In this document: positions 16,171 through 25,327 of the stretch, in pieces | How positions within the stretch are numbered: the stretch's first letter is position 1 | How the letters are laid out: each line of letters opens with the position of its first letter | From: RGIG3102 sp964525015 | GTDB taxonomy: Bacteria > Bacillota > Clostridia > Oscillospirales > Ruminococcaceae | Direction of reading: 5' to 3' | Assembly: GCA_964525015.1 (NCBI GenBank) | Contig: CAZGFY010000023.1 | Location: 1 to 33,237, forward strand | DNA length: 33,237 nt | Made by a program: the position numbers and the translations under genes | Notes under the pieces: generated by a model | Database searches by the model: none | What the model saw: only the letters and a program-made list of their open reading frames with translations | What the model was told of the DNA's origin: nothing

Positions 16171-17160
16171 ATGAAAACTGTTATTGAAGTGAAAAATCTT
16201 TGCGTTGATTATATTACAGGTGATGGCTCTTATGTAAGAGCTGTTGATAATGTTAGTTTTAAAATAGGGGAAGGGCAAAGTTTAGGTCTTGCTGGAGAAT
16301 CTGGCTGTGGAAAATCAACAATTGCATATTCTCTTATGCGTCTTCACAGACCTCCTGCGATAATTTCAAATGGAGAAATACTATTTAATGGCGAAGATAT
16401 ATTAAAATATAATGATAAAAAACTACAAAACTTTAGATGGAAAGATACAAGCATGGTTTTCCAATCTGCAATGAACTGTTTAAACCCAGTTGCAACAATG
16501 GAAACTCAGTTTTATGAAATATATAAATACCATGGTATAACTAAAAATAAAGCTGAAGCTAGAAAAAAAGCTGAAGAATTATTAGCTTTAGTTGGAATAC
16601 CAAAAGAAAGATTAAAAGATTATCCACATCAATTTTCAGGCGGTATGCGCCAAAGAGCAGTTATTGCTATGGCACTAGCATTAAACCCAAAACTACTGAT
16701 TTTAGATGAACCTACTACAGCACTAGACACAGTTGTTCAAAGGGATATATTAAAAAGAATATACGAATTAAAAGCACAATTCGGCTTTTCAATTTTATTT
16801 ATTACGCATGATATTAGTTTGATGATGGAATTTTGCGATGAAGTTGCTATTATGTATGCAGGGAAAATAGTTGAAAAAGCAAAAACACAAAAAATTCTTC
16901 ATACTCCAAGCCATCCATACACATTCGGGCTTAAAAACTCATTCCCATCACTAAAAGGCGAAATTGAATATATGGAAGGTATTGAAGGCTCTCCATTGGA
17001 TTTAAAAAATATTCCTGATGGATGTAGATTTGAAGAAAGATGCTTTAACAGATGTGATGAATGTAAAACAACTGAGCCTACTAGAACACAAGTGGACACA
17101 GATTTCTTTTATTGTCACAAACCTTTATTTGTAGAAAATAGTGAGGTAAGTAATGGATAA
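16171..17160 (+). CDS. ABC transporter ATPase, DppD/OppD type
   Basis: A 329-residue ATPase. Walker A GESGCGKST is at residues 42-50, the signature FSGGMRQR mid-protein, Walker B LLILDEPTTALD, and the H-loop ITHD. The C-terminal oligopeptide/dipeptide extension has a cysteine-rich stretch, GCRFEERCFNRCDECKTTEP, with a later FYCHKP. This is somewhat richer in Cys than usual. Such clusters in this family may bind an Fe-S cluster. AAAAGGAG lies upstream. It overlaps the next ATPase gene by eight bases. Confidence 0.93.
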   Translation: MKTVIEVKNLCVDYITGDGSYVRAVDNVSFKIGEGQSLGLAGESGCGKSTIAYSLMRLHRPPAIISNGEILFNGEDILKYNDKKLQNFRWKDTSMVFQSAMNCLNPVATMETQFYEIYKYHGITKNKAEARKKAEELLALVGIPKERLKDYPHQFSGGMRQRAVIAMALALNPKLLILDEPTTALDTVVQRDILKRIYELKAQFGFSILFITHDISLMMEFCDEVAIMYAGKIVEKAKTQKILHTPSHPYTFGLKNSFPSLKGEIEYMEGIEGSPLDLKNIPDGCRFEERCFNRCDECKTTEPTRTQVDTDFFYCHKPLFVENSEVSNG

Positions 17161-18148
17161 CACAAACAAACAAGTAATATTTAAAGTTGAAAATTTAACA
17201 ATGGATTTTGATGTTAGTGGAAAAAGCTTGTTTTCAAAATCTAATAAACTACGTGCTTTAAATGATATATCTTTTGATTTATATGCAGGCGAGGCGCTAG
17301 CAGTTGTTGGTGAATCTGGCTGTGGTAAATCAACTTTATGTAGAATAGCTATGAGATTTCATAATCCATCTAGTGGACATATGTATTATAATGATGAAGA
17401 TGTTCATGCATTAAAAGGCGATAATCTTAAAAATTACAGACAAAAAGCTCAGATGATTTTCCAAGATCCATTCTCAGCTTTAAACCCACTACATAGTATA
17501 TACTATCATTTAGAGCGACCTGTACATCTTTATCATAAAAGCACACCAGAAGTTATGAAAACAAGGATAGACACAGCTCTTGAAATGGTTGGGCTAACTC
17601 CACCAGAAGAACAAGGTAAAAAATATCCTCACCAATTATCAGGGGGACAAAAACAAAGAGCTTATATAGCTAGAGTTTTAGCAGCTGGTGCAGAAGTTAT
17701 TTTTGCGGATGAGCCTACTTCAATGCTAGACGTTTCTATTCGTTTAGGTGTATTAAATTTAATGAATGATTTAAAAAGAGAGCACAAAAAATCATTTATT
17801 TATATAACTCATGATATTGCAACTGCAAGATATTTTGCAGATAGAATTATTGTTTTATATGCAGGGCATATAGTTGAGCAAGGTGATGTAAATAAAGTTA
17901 TAATAAATCCAAAACATCCGTATACTCAGCTATTAGTTGCAGCAGCTCCGGATCCTGAAAGAGAAGGCGAAGTGACTCTTCCTGTAAAATCAAGCGAAGA
18001 AACAGAAATTAGCATGTGGACTCCTGAAAGTAAAGGTTGTCCTTTTAAACATAGATGTCTATATGCACTTGATATCTGCCATACTGAAATGCCAAAGGAA
18101 ACTATGGTAGACGAAGGACAATTTATTAAATGCCATAATCCACAATAA
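17153..18148 (+). CDS. ABC transporter ATPase, DppF/OppF type
   Basis: A 331-residue ATPase. Walker A GESGCGKST is at residues 53-61, the Q-loop MIFQDPFSALNP, the signature LSGGQKQR, Walker B VIFADEPTSMLD, and H-loop ITHD. The C-terminal extension GCPFKHRCLYALDIC is the DppF type. It completes the five-gene importer. Its ATG lies within the preceding ATPase gene after GAGGTAAGT. All catalytic motifs are intact. Confidence 0.93.
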   Translation: MDNTNKQVIFKVENLTMDFDVSGKSLFSKSNKLRALNDISFDLYAGEALAVVGESGCGKSTLCRIAMRFHNPSSGHMYYNDEDVHALKGDNLKNYRQKAQMIFQDPFSALNPLHSIYYHLERPVHLYHKSTPEVMKTRIDTALEMVGLTPPEEQGKKYPHQLSGGQKQRAYIARVLAAGAEVIFADEPTSMLDVSIRLGVLNLMNDLKREHKKSFIYITHDIATARYFADRIIVLYAGHIVEQGDVNKVIINPKHPYTQLLVAAAPDPEREGEVTLPVKSSEETEISMWTPESKGCPFKHRCLYALDICHTEMPKETMVDEGQFIKCHNPQ

Positions 18149-18166
18149 AGTATATGGAGGAATAGA

Positions 18167-20872
18167 ATGTACACATTAGACTATAAAAAATATGCAAAAA
18201 AAATAAGAGAGGCAGCGGCAGAGTCTGTTGTTCTTTTAAAAAATGAAAATAATACTCTTCCTATTAAAAAGGAAGAAAAAATTGCGATATTTGGTAGAGC
18301 TCAAATAGACACATATTACTGTGGTACAGGCTCAGGCGGAATGGTTAATATTCCATACCTTGTGAATATAGTGGATGGGCTAAAACAAAAAAGAGAAATT
18401 AATAAAGAGATCTACTCTTTATATGAAAAATTCGTAGAAGAAAATCCGTTTGATAAGGGTGCTGGCTGGGCAATGGAGCCATTTTCACAGGTTGATTTAA
18501 AATTAGAAAATGATATAATTGAAAATGCAAGTAAAAAAAGTGATGTGGCAGTTTTTGTTATAGCTCGCTCGGCTGGAGAAGACAAAGATTGTTTAGCCGA
18601 GGGTGGTAGCTATTATCTAAACGAAACTGAAAAAGATAATTTAAAATTAGTAACTAAACATTTTAAAAGAGTTGTAGTAGTTTTAAATATCGGTGGAGTT
18701 ATGGATTTAGAGTTTATTAATAGCTGCAATCCATCTGCTATATTAATAGCTTGGCATGGAGGCATTGAAAGTGGTAATGGTTATGCAGATGTTTTATGTG
18801 GCGATGTTAATCCATCTGGGGCTTTGCCTGATACAATTGCTTATAAATTAGAAGATTATCCTTCAACCGAAACTTTTGGCTCAGAAACTGAAAATATTTA
18901 TAAAGAAGATATATTTGTTGGTTATCGCTATTTTGAAACTTTTGCAAAAGAAAAAGTTTTGTATCCATTTGGGTATGGCCTATCTTATACAGATTTTGTG
19001 ATTGAAAACGCAGATTTAAAAGAAAATACAGATAGCGTTGAAATAAAAGTTACGGTTAAAAATACTGGTAAAGTGAGTGGTAAAAAAGCAGTTCAAATAT
19101 ATGTAACGGCACCAATAGTAAAACTTGCAAAACCAAAAATAGTTTTAGCTGGGTTTAGTAAAACAAAGATTTTAAAAGAAAATGAAGCTGAAACTTTAAC
19201 TATAATAATTAATAAAAAAGATTACTCATCTTTTGATGATGAAGTGTCAGCTTTTATTTTAGAAAAAGGAAGCTATGTTTTTTCAGCTGGATTTAATAGC
19301 AGAGATTTAGAAAAAGTAGCAGAAATTAATTTAGAAAATGAAGTTGTAATTGAAAAATGTACTCCTGCATTAATGCCGATAATAGAATTTAGTAAAATGA
19401 GTGCAGTTTTAGAAAATGGTAAATATAAACTAGTTTATGATAAAGCGAAAACTCGCCCATACAATATATCAAAAAGAATTAAAAATGAAATGGGTAGCTA
19501 CGGCGAAAAAACTAACAATGGATACACATTTAATGATGTAAAAGCTGGCAAAATAACAGCGTTAGAACTTGCAAATGATTTATCTTCACTTGATTTAATT
19601 CATCTATCAAGAGGCGAGGGAATGTGCTCACCAAAGGTTACATCAGGTACTGCTGGCTGTTTTGGTGGAGTTACAAATAGTTTATTAAATGATAGAAAAA
19701 TTCCTATTGCTTGTTGTTCTGATGGCCCTTCTGGTATTCGTATGGATAGTGGAACTATGGCAATAAGCATTCCAAATGCAACTGCTATTGCATCAAGTTT
19801 TAATGTGGATTTAGTTAAAGAAATATTTGATTTTCTATCTATTGAAATGCTACATCATAAAATAGATACGCTACTTGGGCCTGGAATGAATATTCATAGA
19901 AATCCACTTTGTGGTAGAAATTTTGAGTATTATTCAGAAGATCCATTTTTAACTGGAAAAATGGCGGTAGCTCAAATTCAAACAATGAATAAATACAACA
20001 TCACTGGAACAGTAAAGCACTTTATTGCTAATAATCAGGAAAAAGCAAGAAAAAATGTAAGTTCTGTTATAAGTGCAAGAGCTATAAGAGAAATTTATTT
20101 AAAAGGCTTTGAAATGGCTGTAAAAGAAGGAAATGCGTATTCAATTATGACAGCTTACAATCCGATTAATGGTATTCAAGCGGCATCAAACTACGATTTA
20201 AACACAACAATTTTAAGAAAAGATTGGGGATTTAAAGGAGTTGTTATGACTGACTGGTGGGCTACGATGAATAAAGAAGGCGGAGAAAGTAGCGAAAGAC
20301 ATACAGCTGATATGATAATTTCTCAAAATGATGTTTATATGGTTAATGCTAACGCATTTGAAAATAGCGCTAATGATGATAGTGAAACAGAATATGAAAA
20401 AGGAAATTTAACTAGGTATCCATTAGTGAGAAATGCTGAAAATATTATTAATACTCTATTGAAATTTAACTGCTCAAAAGAAGAAGTAAAAATTGAAGTT
20501 GAAAATGTTCCTGAAAATAAATTAGTTAATATAATTGATTTAGGTCAATACGATTTAGATAATGAAGCAGTTATCAATCATACTTTATTAGACACATCAA
20601 AAGGCAGCAGTAATAATTTTGTTTTAAATTTAAAAGAAAAATCAAAATATAAACTAGAATTTAATATGTTTGGAAATGCAGTTCCATTAGCGCAACTTCC
20701 AATGAGCATTAAAGTAAATGGGGCACTTGAAAAAACAATAACTTTAAAAGGGCAAGACAGGGGCGTTTATGAGTGTACACTTCATTTGTTTACTGCTATA
20801 AATGCTTATGTTGAATTGTTCTTTGGTGAAAGCGGCCTTGAAATCGATTCAATAACTATTAAAAAAATATAA
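18167..20872 (+). CDS. GH3 glycoside hydrolase with permuted domain order
   Basis: A 901-residue cytoplasmic enzyme (no signal peptide) that should release terminal beta-linked sugars from imported oligomers. The usual GH3 C-domain comes first: residues 1-270 with AAAESVVLLKNENNTLPI and the acid/base loop ARSAGEDKD (candidate Glu138), then YPFGYGLSYTDF. A fibronectin-III-like domain follows (about 280-390). The (beta/alpha)8 N-domain comes last, with GPGMNIHRNP near 571, KHFIANNQE near 616 and nucleophile Asp696 in VVMTDWWA. This reversed order is known in some rumen GH3 enzymes such as Ruminococcus albus beta-glucosidase. The last 110 residues form an extra domain. Exact sugar specificity is not readable. 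GGAGG precedes the ATG. Confidence 0.92.
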   Translation: MYTLDYKKYAKKIREAAAESVVLLKNENNTLPIKKEEKIAIFGRAQIDTYYCGTGSGGMVNIPYLVNIVDGLKQKREINKEIYSLYEKFVEENPFDKGAGWAMEPFSQVDLKLENDIIENASKKSDVAVFVIARSAGEDKDCLAEGGSYYLNETEKDNLKLVTKHFKRVVVVLNIGGVMDLEFINSCNPSAILIAWHGGIESGNGYADVLCGDVNPSGALPDTIAYKLEDYPSTETFGSETENIYKEDIFVGYRYFETFAKEKVLYPFGYGLSYTDFVIENADLKENTDSVEIKVTVKNTGKVSGKKAVQIYVTAPIVKLAKPKIVLAGFSKTKILKENEAETLTIIINKKDYSSFDDEVSAFILEKGSYVFSAGFNSRDLEKVAEINLENEVVIEKCTPALMPIIEFSKMSAVLENGKYKLVYDKAKTRPYNISKRIKNEMGSYGEKTNNGYTFNDVKAGKITALELANDLSSLDLIHLSRGEGMCSPKVTSGTAGCFGGVTNSLLNDRKIPIACCSDGPSGIRMDSGTMAISIPNATAIASSFNVDLVKEIFDFLSIEMLHHKIDTLLGPGMNIHRNPLCGRNFEYYSEDPFLTGKMAVAQIQTMNKYNITGTVKHFIANNQEKARKNVSSVISARAIREIYLKGFEMAVKEGNAYSIMTAYNPINGIQAASNYDLNTTILRKDWGFKGVVMTDWWATMNKEGGESSERHTADMIISQNDVYMVNANAFENSANDDSETEYEKGNLTRYPLVRNAENIINTLLKFNCSKEEVKIEVENVPENKLVNIIDLGQYDLDNEAVINHTLLDTSKGSSNNFVLNLKEKSKYKLEFNMFGNAVPLAQLPMSIKVNGALEKTITLKGQDRGVYECTLHLFTAINAYVELFFGESGLEIDSITIKKI

Positions 20873-20898
20873 AAATGATAAAATGAAAGGGATACAAT

Positions 20899-23800
20899 AT
20901 GCAAGTTAAAGGCAGTTTTACAATAATTGATGGCATAGAATACTATAAAATTAGTAATAGCGAAAAACTATCTCCGTTTTTTATTCAAGTTGCATCTTCT
21001 ACTGATATCTGGATTTTTCTTTCTTCAAATGGAGGATTAACTGCAGGAAGAAAAAACTCAAGCGGTAATATTTTTCCGTATGAAACAGATGATAAACTAC
21101 ATATAGATTATGAAACAGGTTCAAAAACTATCGTTAAAATAAAAGATAAAATTTGGCAGCCATTTGAAATAAATGGAGCATTAAAATATAATGTTTCAAG
21201 AAATATTTATAAATCCTGCTTTGCAAATTCTGTTATTTTAGAAGAAGTAAATCATGATTTAAATATTAAGTATTCATATAAATATCAACCTAGTGAAAAA
21301 TATGGCCTTGTAAAAACGTCGAAGTTTAGTAATTTATTAGATGAAACCATAAAAATTGAAGTGTTAGACGGGCTTATGAATATTATGCCTTATGGAGTTA
21401 ATGCTGATTTACAAGCGAATTCTTCAACATTAGTTGATGCTTATAAAGCAGCAGAACTTGAAGGAGATAATTTAGCCATTTATTCTTTAACAACTACAAT
21501 AAACGACACTCCATCAGCTGTTGAGATGTTAAAAGCAAATGTTACTTATAATACCTTAGAAAATAGAAAAGTTTTTCTTAATACAGACGTTATTTCAAAA
21601 TTTATAAATAATGAAAATTTAGAAAACCTATCGCCTGAATCTTATGGAAAAAAATGTGGATATTTCTTAGTTTCAAGTTTTGATTTAGAAAAAGAAAAAG
21701 AATATTCATTTATTTTAGATAATGGATACGACCATTCAAAAATCGAAGAAATATTAGACTATGTAAAATCTGAAGATTTTAGTGATATTTATTTAGATAT
21801 TAAAAAAGGAACAGATGATTTAGTTAAAATAGTTAAAGATGCAGATGGAATTCAAAATACAGGCGATAAAATAGCGTGTGCTACCCACTATTTAAGCACT
21901 TTATATAATGTTATGCGTGGTGGCACTTTTGAAAATGGATATGAATTTAAATATGATTTATTTATAAAGTTTGTAGAAAAAAGAAATAAGGAAGCACTTA
22001 ATCAAACTGATTTGCTTTTAAAAATAAAAGAGTGCAAAACAATTAATCAGTTAAAAGAAATTGCAAGTGAAAATGATGTAATGTATAGATTAGCATTAGA
22101 ATTTATGCCGTTATCATTTTCAAGAAGGCATGGAGACCCATCTCGCCCTTGGAATAAATTTAATATTGCAATTAAAGATGAAAACGGCAATAAAACAGTG
22201 AGCTACGAGGGTAACTGGAGGGATATATTCCAAAACTGGGAAGCACTAGGTTTATCATTTCCTGCATATTATGAAAACATGGTTGCAAAATTTGTTAATG
22301 CATCAACTATTAATGGATATAATCCATATAGAATAAATAATGATGGTATCGACTGGGAAAAACCAGAAGAAGATAATCCATTTAGTGGCCTTGGCTACTG
22401 GGGAGACCATCAAATAATTTATCTATTAAGATTATTAAAAGGCTTATCAAACCATTATCCTAAAAATCTTGAAAAATTTATGCAAGAAGAAATCTTTAGC
22501 TATGCTAATGTTCCGTACATAGTTAAAGATTACAGTGAAATTTTAAAAGATAGTAAAAATACTCTAGTTTTCGATTTTAAAAGAGATAGAGAAATTGAAG
22601 ATTTAATATCCAATTATGGAACAGATGCAAAATTAGTGATTCAAGATAATAAAGTGTACACAGTATCTCTAGCTGAAAAATTATTAGTTCCTGCTTTAAG
22701 TAAAATTAGTAATCTTCTACCTGGTGGTGGTATATGGATGAATACGCAGCGCCCTGAATGGAATGATGCAAATAATGCTATCGTTGGGATTGGCTTATCA
22801 ATGGTTACTGTTTATCATTTAAAAGCTTATCTTGAATATATTAAAAATTTATTTAAAGATAGTGAATATAATTTATCTATTGAAGTTGTAAATTGGCTAA
22901 AAGAAATCACAAAAATATTATCAAGCAATGAAAACTTTAAAGGAAATGAGAAATCAGTGCTTGATAAAATGGGATATGCTTTTAGTGCATATCAAAGTAA
23001 AGTTTATAATAATGGTTTTAGTGGCAAAGAAATAGTTAGTAAATTTGAAATTGAAGCATTACTAAATGAAGCAATAAAGCTTGTTGATTATACTATAAGC
23101 GAAAATAAAGGCGATGTTTATTCAAGCTATAATCTATTAAGCCAAGATTTTTCAGTAAGCAAAATGAAACCTATGCTAGAAGGACAATCTGCAATAATTT
23201 CAGCTGAGTTATTATCAGCAAAAGAAGTTGTTGATTTAATTAGCTCAATAGAAAATGATTTATATTCTAAAAAAGATAAATATCACACTCTATATCCTAT
23301 TAAAAAAACAACTAGATTTATAAATAAAAATATTGCAAGTAGTGGTTTAATCGAAATAGAAGGAATTACAACAAAAGATAAAAATTCTAAAATTCGCTTT
23401 GATAGCAAAATAATAAACGAAGAAACCTTAATTAATAAGTGCAAAGAGCAAAATTTATCTAAAGAAATAACAGATAAATTAGTGAATGAATATGAAGCGG
23501 TTTTTGCACATAAAAAATTTAACGGTAGAAGCGATGTAATGTATAAATTTGAAGGAATTGGCTGTGTTTACTGGCACCAAAATGCAAAATTTGCATTAGG
23601 TATTTTAGAAACAGCACAAAATGCAATTTTAAAAGGCGAAGACATAACTGAAATTTATAAAGCGTATAATAAACTTTTAGAAGGCTTTATTTATAGAAAA
23701 ACGCCAGAAGAGTGTTCAGCTATTCCAATAGAGCCATATTCACACACATCGTTTAATAACAAGAGTGAACAACCTGGTATGACAGGGCAAGTGAAAGAAA

Positions 23801-24072
23801 GCGTTATAATGCGCAGGGGCGAAATGGGTGTTCGAGTTTTAGATGGCAAAATTTCTTTTGAAGAAAAATTCTTAAGGCCAGATGAATTTTTAGAAAACAA
23901 TGAAATTAATTTTACTTGCTATGGCGTTAAATGTGTTTATAAAAAATCCACTAAAAAAGGAATAGTAATAAACGGCACTGATAAATTTAATTCATACACT
24001 ATTAATGAAGCTGTAAGCGAAAAGATATTTAATCGCACAAATGAGATTGAACTTATAGAAATTTATATTTAG
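20899..24072 (+). CDS. Large GH94-like (alpha/alpha)6 carbohydrate-active protein of unassigned function
   Basis: A 1057-residue protein without signal peptide. The N-terminal part (about 1-300) is beta-rich. The middle has conserved-looking aromatic and acidic motifs: SRRHGDPSRPWNKF (from residue 408), GNWRDIFQNWEALG (438), GYWGDHQI (499) and WMNTQRPEWNDANNA (613). PEWNDANN resembles the WNDG catalytic-Asp motif of GH94 phosphorylases, with Asp623 the candidate. I recall similar proteins in marine Bacteroidetes annotated only as hypothetical or cellobiose-phosphorylase-like. It follows GH3 by 26 bases (AAAGGG site) and ends the operon. It could be a phosphorylase or hydrolase acting on the same oligosaccharide. 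Activity unproven. Confidence 0.75.
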   Translation: MQVKGSFTIIDGIEYYKISNSEKLSPFFIQVASSTDIWIFLSSNGGLTAGRKNSSGNIFPYETDDKLHIDYETGSKTIVKIKDKIWQPFEINGALKYNVSRNIYKSCFANSVILEEVNHDLNIKYSYKYQPSEKYGLVKTSKFSNLLDETIKIEVLDGLMNIMPYGVNADLQANSSTLVDAYKAAELEGDNLAIYSLTTTINDTPSAVEMLKANVTYNTLENRKVFLNTDVISKFINNENLENLSPESYGKKCGYFLVSSFDLEKEKEYSFILDNGYDHSKIEEILDYVKSEDFSDIYLDIKKGTDDLVKIVKDADGIQNTGDKIACATHYLSTLYNVMRGGTFENGYEFKYDLFIKFVEKRNKEALNQTDLLLKIKECKTINQLKEIASENDVMYRLALEFMPLSFSRRHGDPSRPWNKFNIAIKDENGNKTVSYEGNWRDIFQNWEALGLSFPAYYENMVAKFVNASTINGYNPYRINNDGIDWEKPEEDNPFSGLGYWGDHQIIYLLRLLKGLSNHYPKNLEKFMQEEIFSYANVPYIVKDYSEILKDSKNTLVFDFKRDREIEDLISNYGTDAKLVIQDNKVYTVSLAEKLLVPALSKISNLLPGGGIWMNTQRPEWNDANNAIVGIGLSMVTVYHLKAYLEYIKNLFKDSEYNLSIEVVNWLKEITKILSSNENFKGNEKSVLDKMGYAFSAYQSKVYNNGFSGKEIVSKFEIEALLNEAIKLVDYTISENKGDVYSSYNLLSQDFSVSKMKPMLEGQSAIISAELLSAKEVVDLISSIENDLYSKKDKYHTLYPIKKTTRFINKNIASSGLIEIEGITTKDKNSKIRFDSKIINEETLINKCKEQNLSKEITDKLVNEYEAVFAHKKFNGRSDVMYKFEGIGCVYWHQNAKFALGILETAQNAILKGEDITEIYKAYNKLLEGFIYRKTPEECSAIPIEPYSHTSFNNKSEQPGMTGQVKESVIMRRGEMGVRVLDGKISFEEKFLRPDEFLENNEINFTCYGVKCVYKKSTKKGIVINGTDKFNSYTINEAVSEKIFNRTNEIELIEIYI

Positions 24073-24257
24073 CGATTATTGGACGACCCTATGGAATTGG
24101 AACATCTTGTCTAAAATGTTTCAATTCGAGAGTTGTTTTAAATGCACAAACCTTGTAGTAGCTGCTTTGGGCGGGTTAGGGTTGAATTTATACAGAAAAA
24201 AGAAAACTTAACTTGTTTTTGTAAAAACAGCTTAAAATCAAACCCCTACTATCACAC
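24073..24257. other. Spacer with a possible degenerate surface-anchor tail
   Basis: No intact gene. One plus frame is open from 24074 to the TAA at 24209 and ends in NLVVAALGGLGLNLYRKKKT, which looks like the hydrophobic-plus-basic end of a sortase substrate. It has no start, no LPXTG and no ribosome site, so it is either chance or a remnant. An inverted repeat TGTTTTT/AAAAACA lies near 24213-24230. Confidence 0.3.
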
Positions 24258-24332
24258 AAGGAAAACATATCAAAATTTAATAAAAAAGTCAGTAAAAGGC
24301 GTTAGTTTTAAATGAAAAACTAACGTCTTTTT
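24258..24332 (+). repeat. Copy 2 of the repeated terminator module
   Basis: It shares with 10131-10204 the GAAAACATATCAAAA block, an A-rich spacer, TAAAAGG and a TTAGTTTTAAAT hairpin. The hairpin GGCGTTAGTTTT (24298-24309) pairs with AAAACTAACGTC over 12 bp and is followed by TTTTT. It can terminate the glycosidase operon. Confidence 0.7.
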
Positions 24333-24365
24333 GTGTAAAAATATAAACAACAAGGCGAATGAAAA

Positions 24366-24995
24366 ATGATTAAAGAAAAAATTGAAAGAGAAAAAATAAG
24401 ATGCAAATTCTGTGTTAACTTTGAGGAGGGAAGGTGTAATTTAAAAGAGTGTGAATATCTATTAGATATAGCACTTGAGGGTGAAATGGCTTTAAAAGAT
24501 ATGATTATCCCAATGTTCAAAGAATGCGATGATAAAAAATTTAGAATGAGGCTGAAAAAAGTGTGGAAGAGTTTTACAGGTGAATGGTTCTTATCAAGTT
24601 TTCATAAAGATAGATTTTATCACTATTTTGAAAATGTAAGAAAAAGTAAACGAAAAGATAAGAAATACTTTGCAGCACTCTACTTATTAACCTCGCAAGA
24701 AAAAATATGGCAAAGGGCAATTAATGGAGTAACAAGAAAGGAAAATGATTTTAATAAAATTAATATTAAAGGAGTGAATGTAAATTCCTATGCAATATAT
24801 TGGTATGCAAAAAATATATATCAAGGAATTGAAAGTTTAGATTGGAATGAAATTTCAGATGAAAGTATAATTGGAGGATTTACTTTTAAAATGATTATTA
24901 ATAGGTTAATAATCGAAGAATATTCAGGACAAATTATTAAAGCATTAGCTTTCGATAACTTGTCCATTTTTATTATAAATATTTTTAATAGTTGA
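24366..24995 (+). CDS. Hypothetical protein with N-terminal cysteine cluster
   Basis: A 209-residue protein not assigned to a family. Residues about 12-28 carry C-x2-C-x7-C-x4-C (CKFCVNFEEGRCNLKEC), which could hold zinc or an Fe-S cluster. The rest is charged and helical, with YFAALYLLTSQEKIWQRAI and VNSYAIYWYAKNIYQGIESL. It has no signal peptide or membrane helix. AAGGCGA upstream of the ATG is a modest ribosome site. It follows the repeated terminator module and its last ~50 bases overlap a decayed RHS fragment on the other strand, so its 3' end may be altered. Similar small proteins often accompany mobile or RHS-type accessory regions (inference). Confidence 0.6.
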   Translation: MIKEKIEREKIRCKFCVNFEEGRCNLKECEYLLDIALEGEMALKDMIIPMFKECDDKKFRMRLKKVWKSFTGEWFLSSFHKDRFYHYFENVRKSKRKDKKYFAALYLLTSQEKIWQRAINGVTRKENDFNKINIKGVNVNSYAIYWYAKNIYQGIESLDWNEISDESIIGGFTFKMIINRLIIEEYSGQIIKALAFDNLSIFIINIFNS

Positions 24996-25300
24996 ATATT
25001 CAACCGTCTTATTAAGCTCTCTACCATATGAATCAAATTGTTTTTTCAAATTAAAAGGCGATACAATTTCTATAACTCTATTTAAATCATCATAAGTATA
25101 TTCTGTTACGTTATAATTAAAGTCGGTTGAAAGTTTTTTTGATTTAGTGAATTATATCTGTTAATTAAATAAATTTCTTTTGAATTCTCTATATCGCCTT
25201 CGATGCTAAAAAAATAACGAGTTGTTTTAATGTTATTATTTGCATAGTCATATTCAAATTTAGTTTGAAGATTTAATCCGTCTGCTAATAAAACTAAGTT
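24945..25300 (-). pseudogene. Frameshifted RHS/YD-repeat protein fragment
   Basis: On the minus strand two overlapping frames encode one RHS-type sequence. The first runs through LADGLNLQTKFEYDYANNN and RYNSLNQ. After an A-run near 25135-25141 the sense continues one frame over as TEYTYDDLNRVIEIVSPF and FDSYGRELNKTVEY, ending at a TAA at 24945-24947. YTYDDLNRVIEI and FDSYGRE are typical YD-repeat phrases. There is no start, signal peptide or toxin domain. One base is apparently missing in the A-run. It is a remnant of a large secreted or surface RHS protein. Confidence 0.75.
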
Positions 25301-25327
25301 AATTTAAAACTAAATGAGGTGAAAAAT

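Noticed and set aside
24098..24130. A short frame reading DDPMELEHLV then stop looked like the end of a TnpB-type transposase.
   Set aside because: Too short, with no zinc-ribbon cysteines or upstream catalytic motifs in frame.
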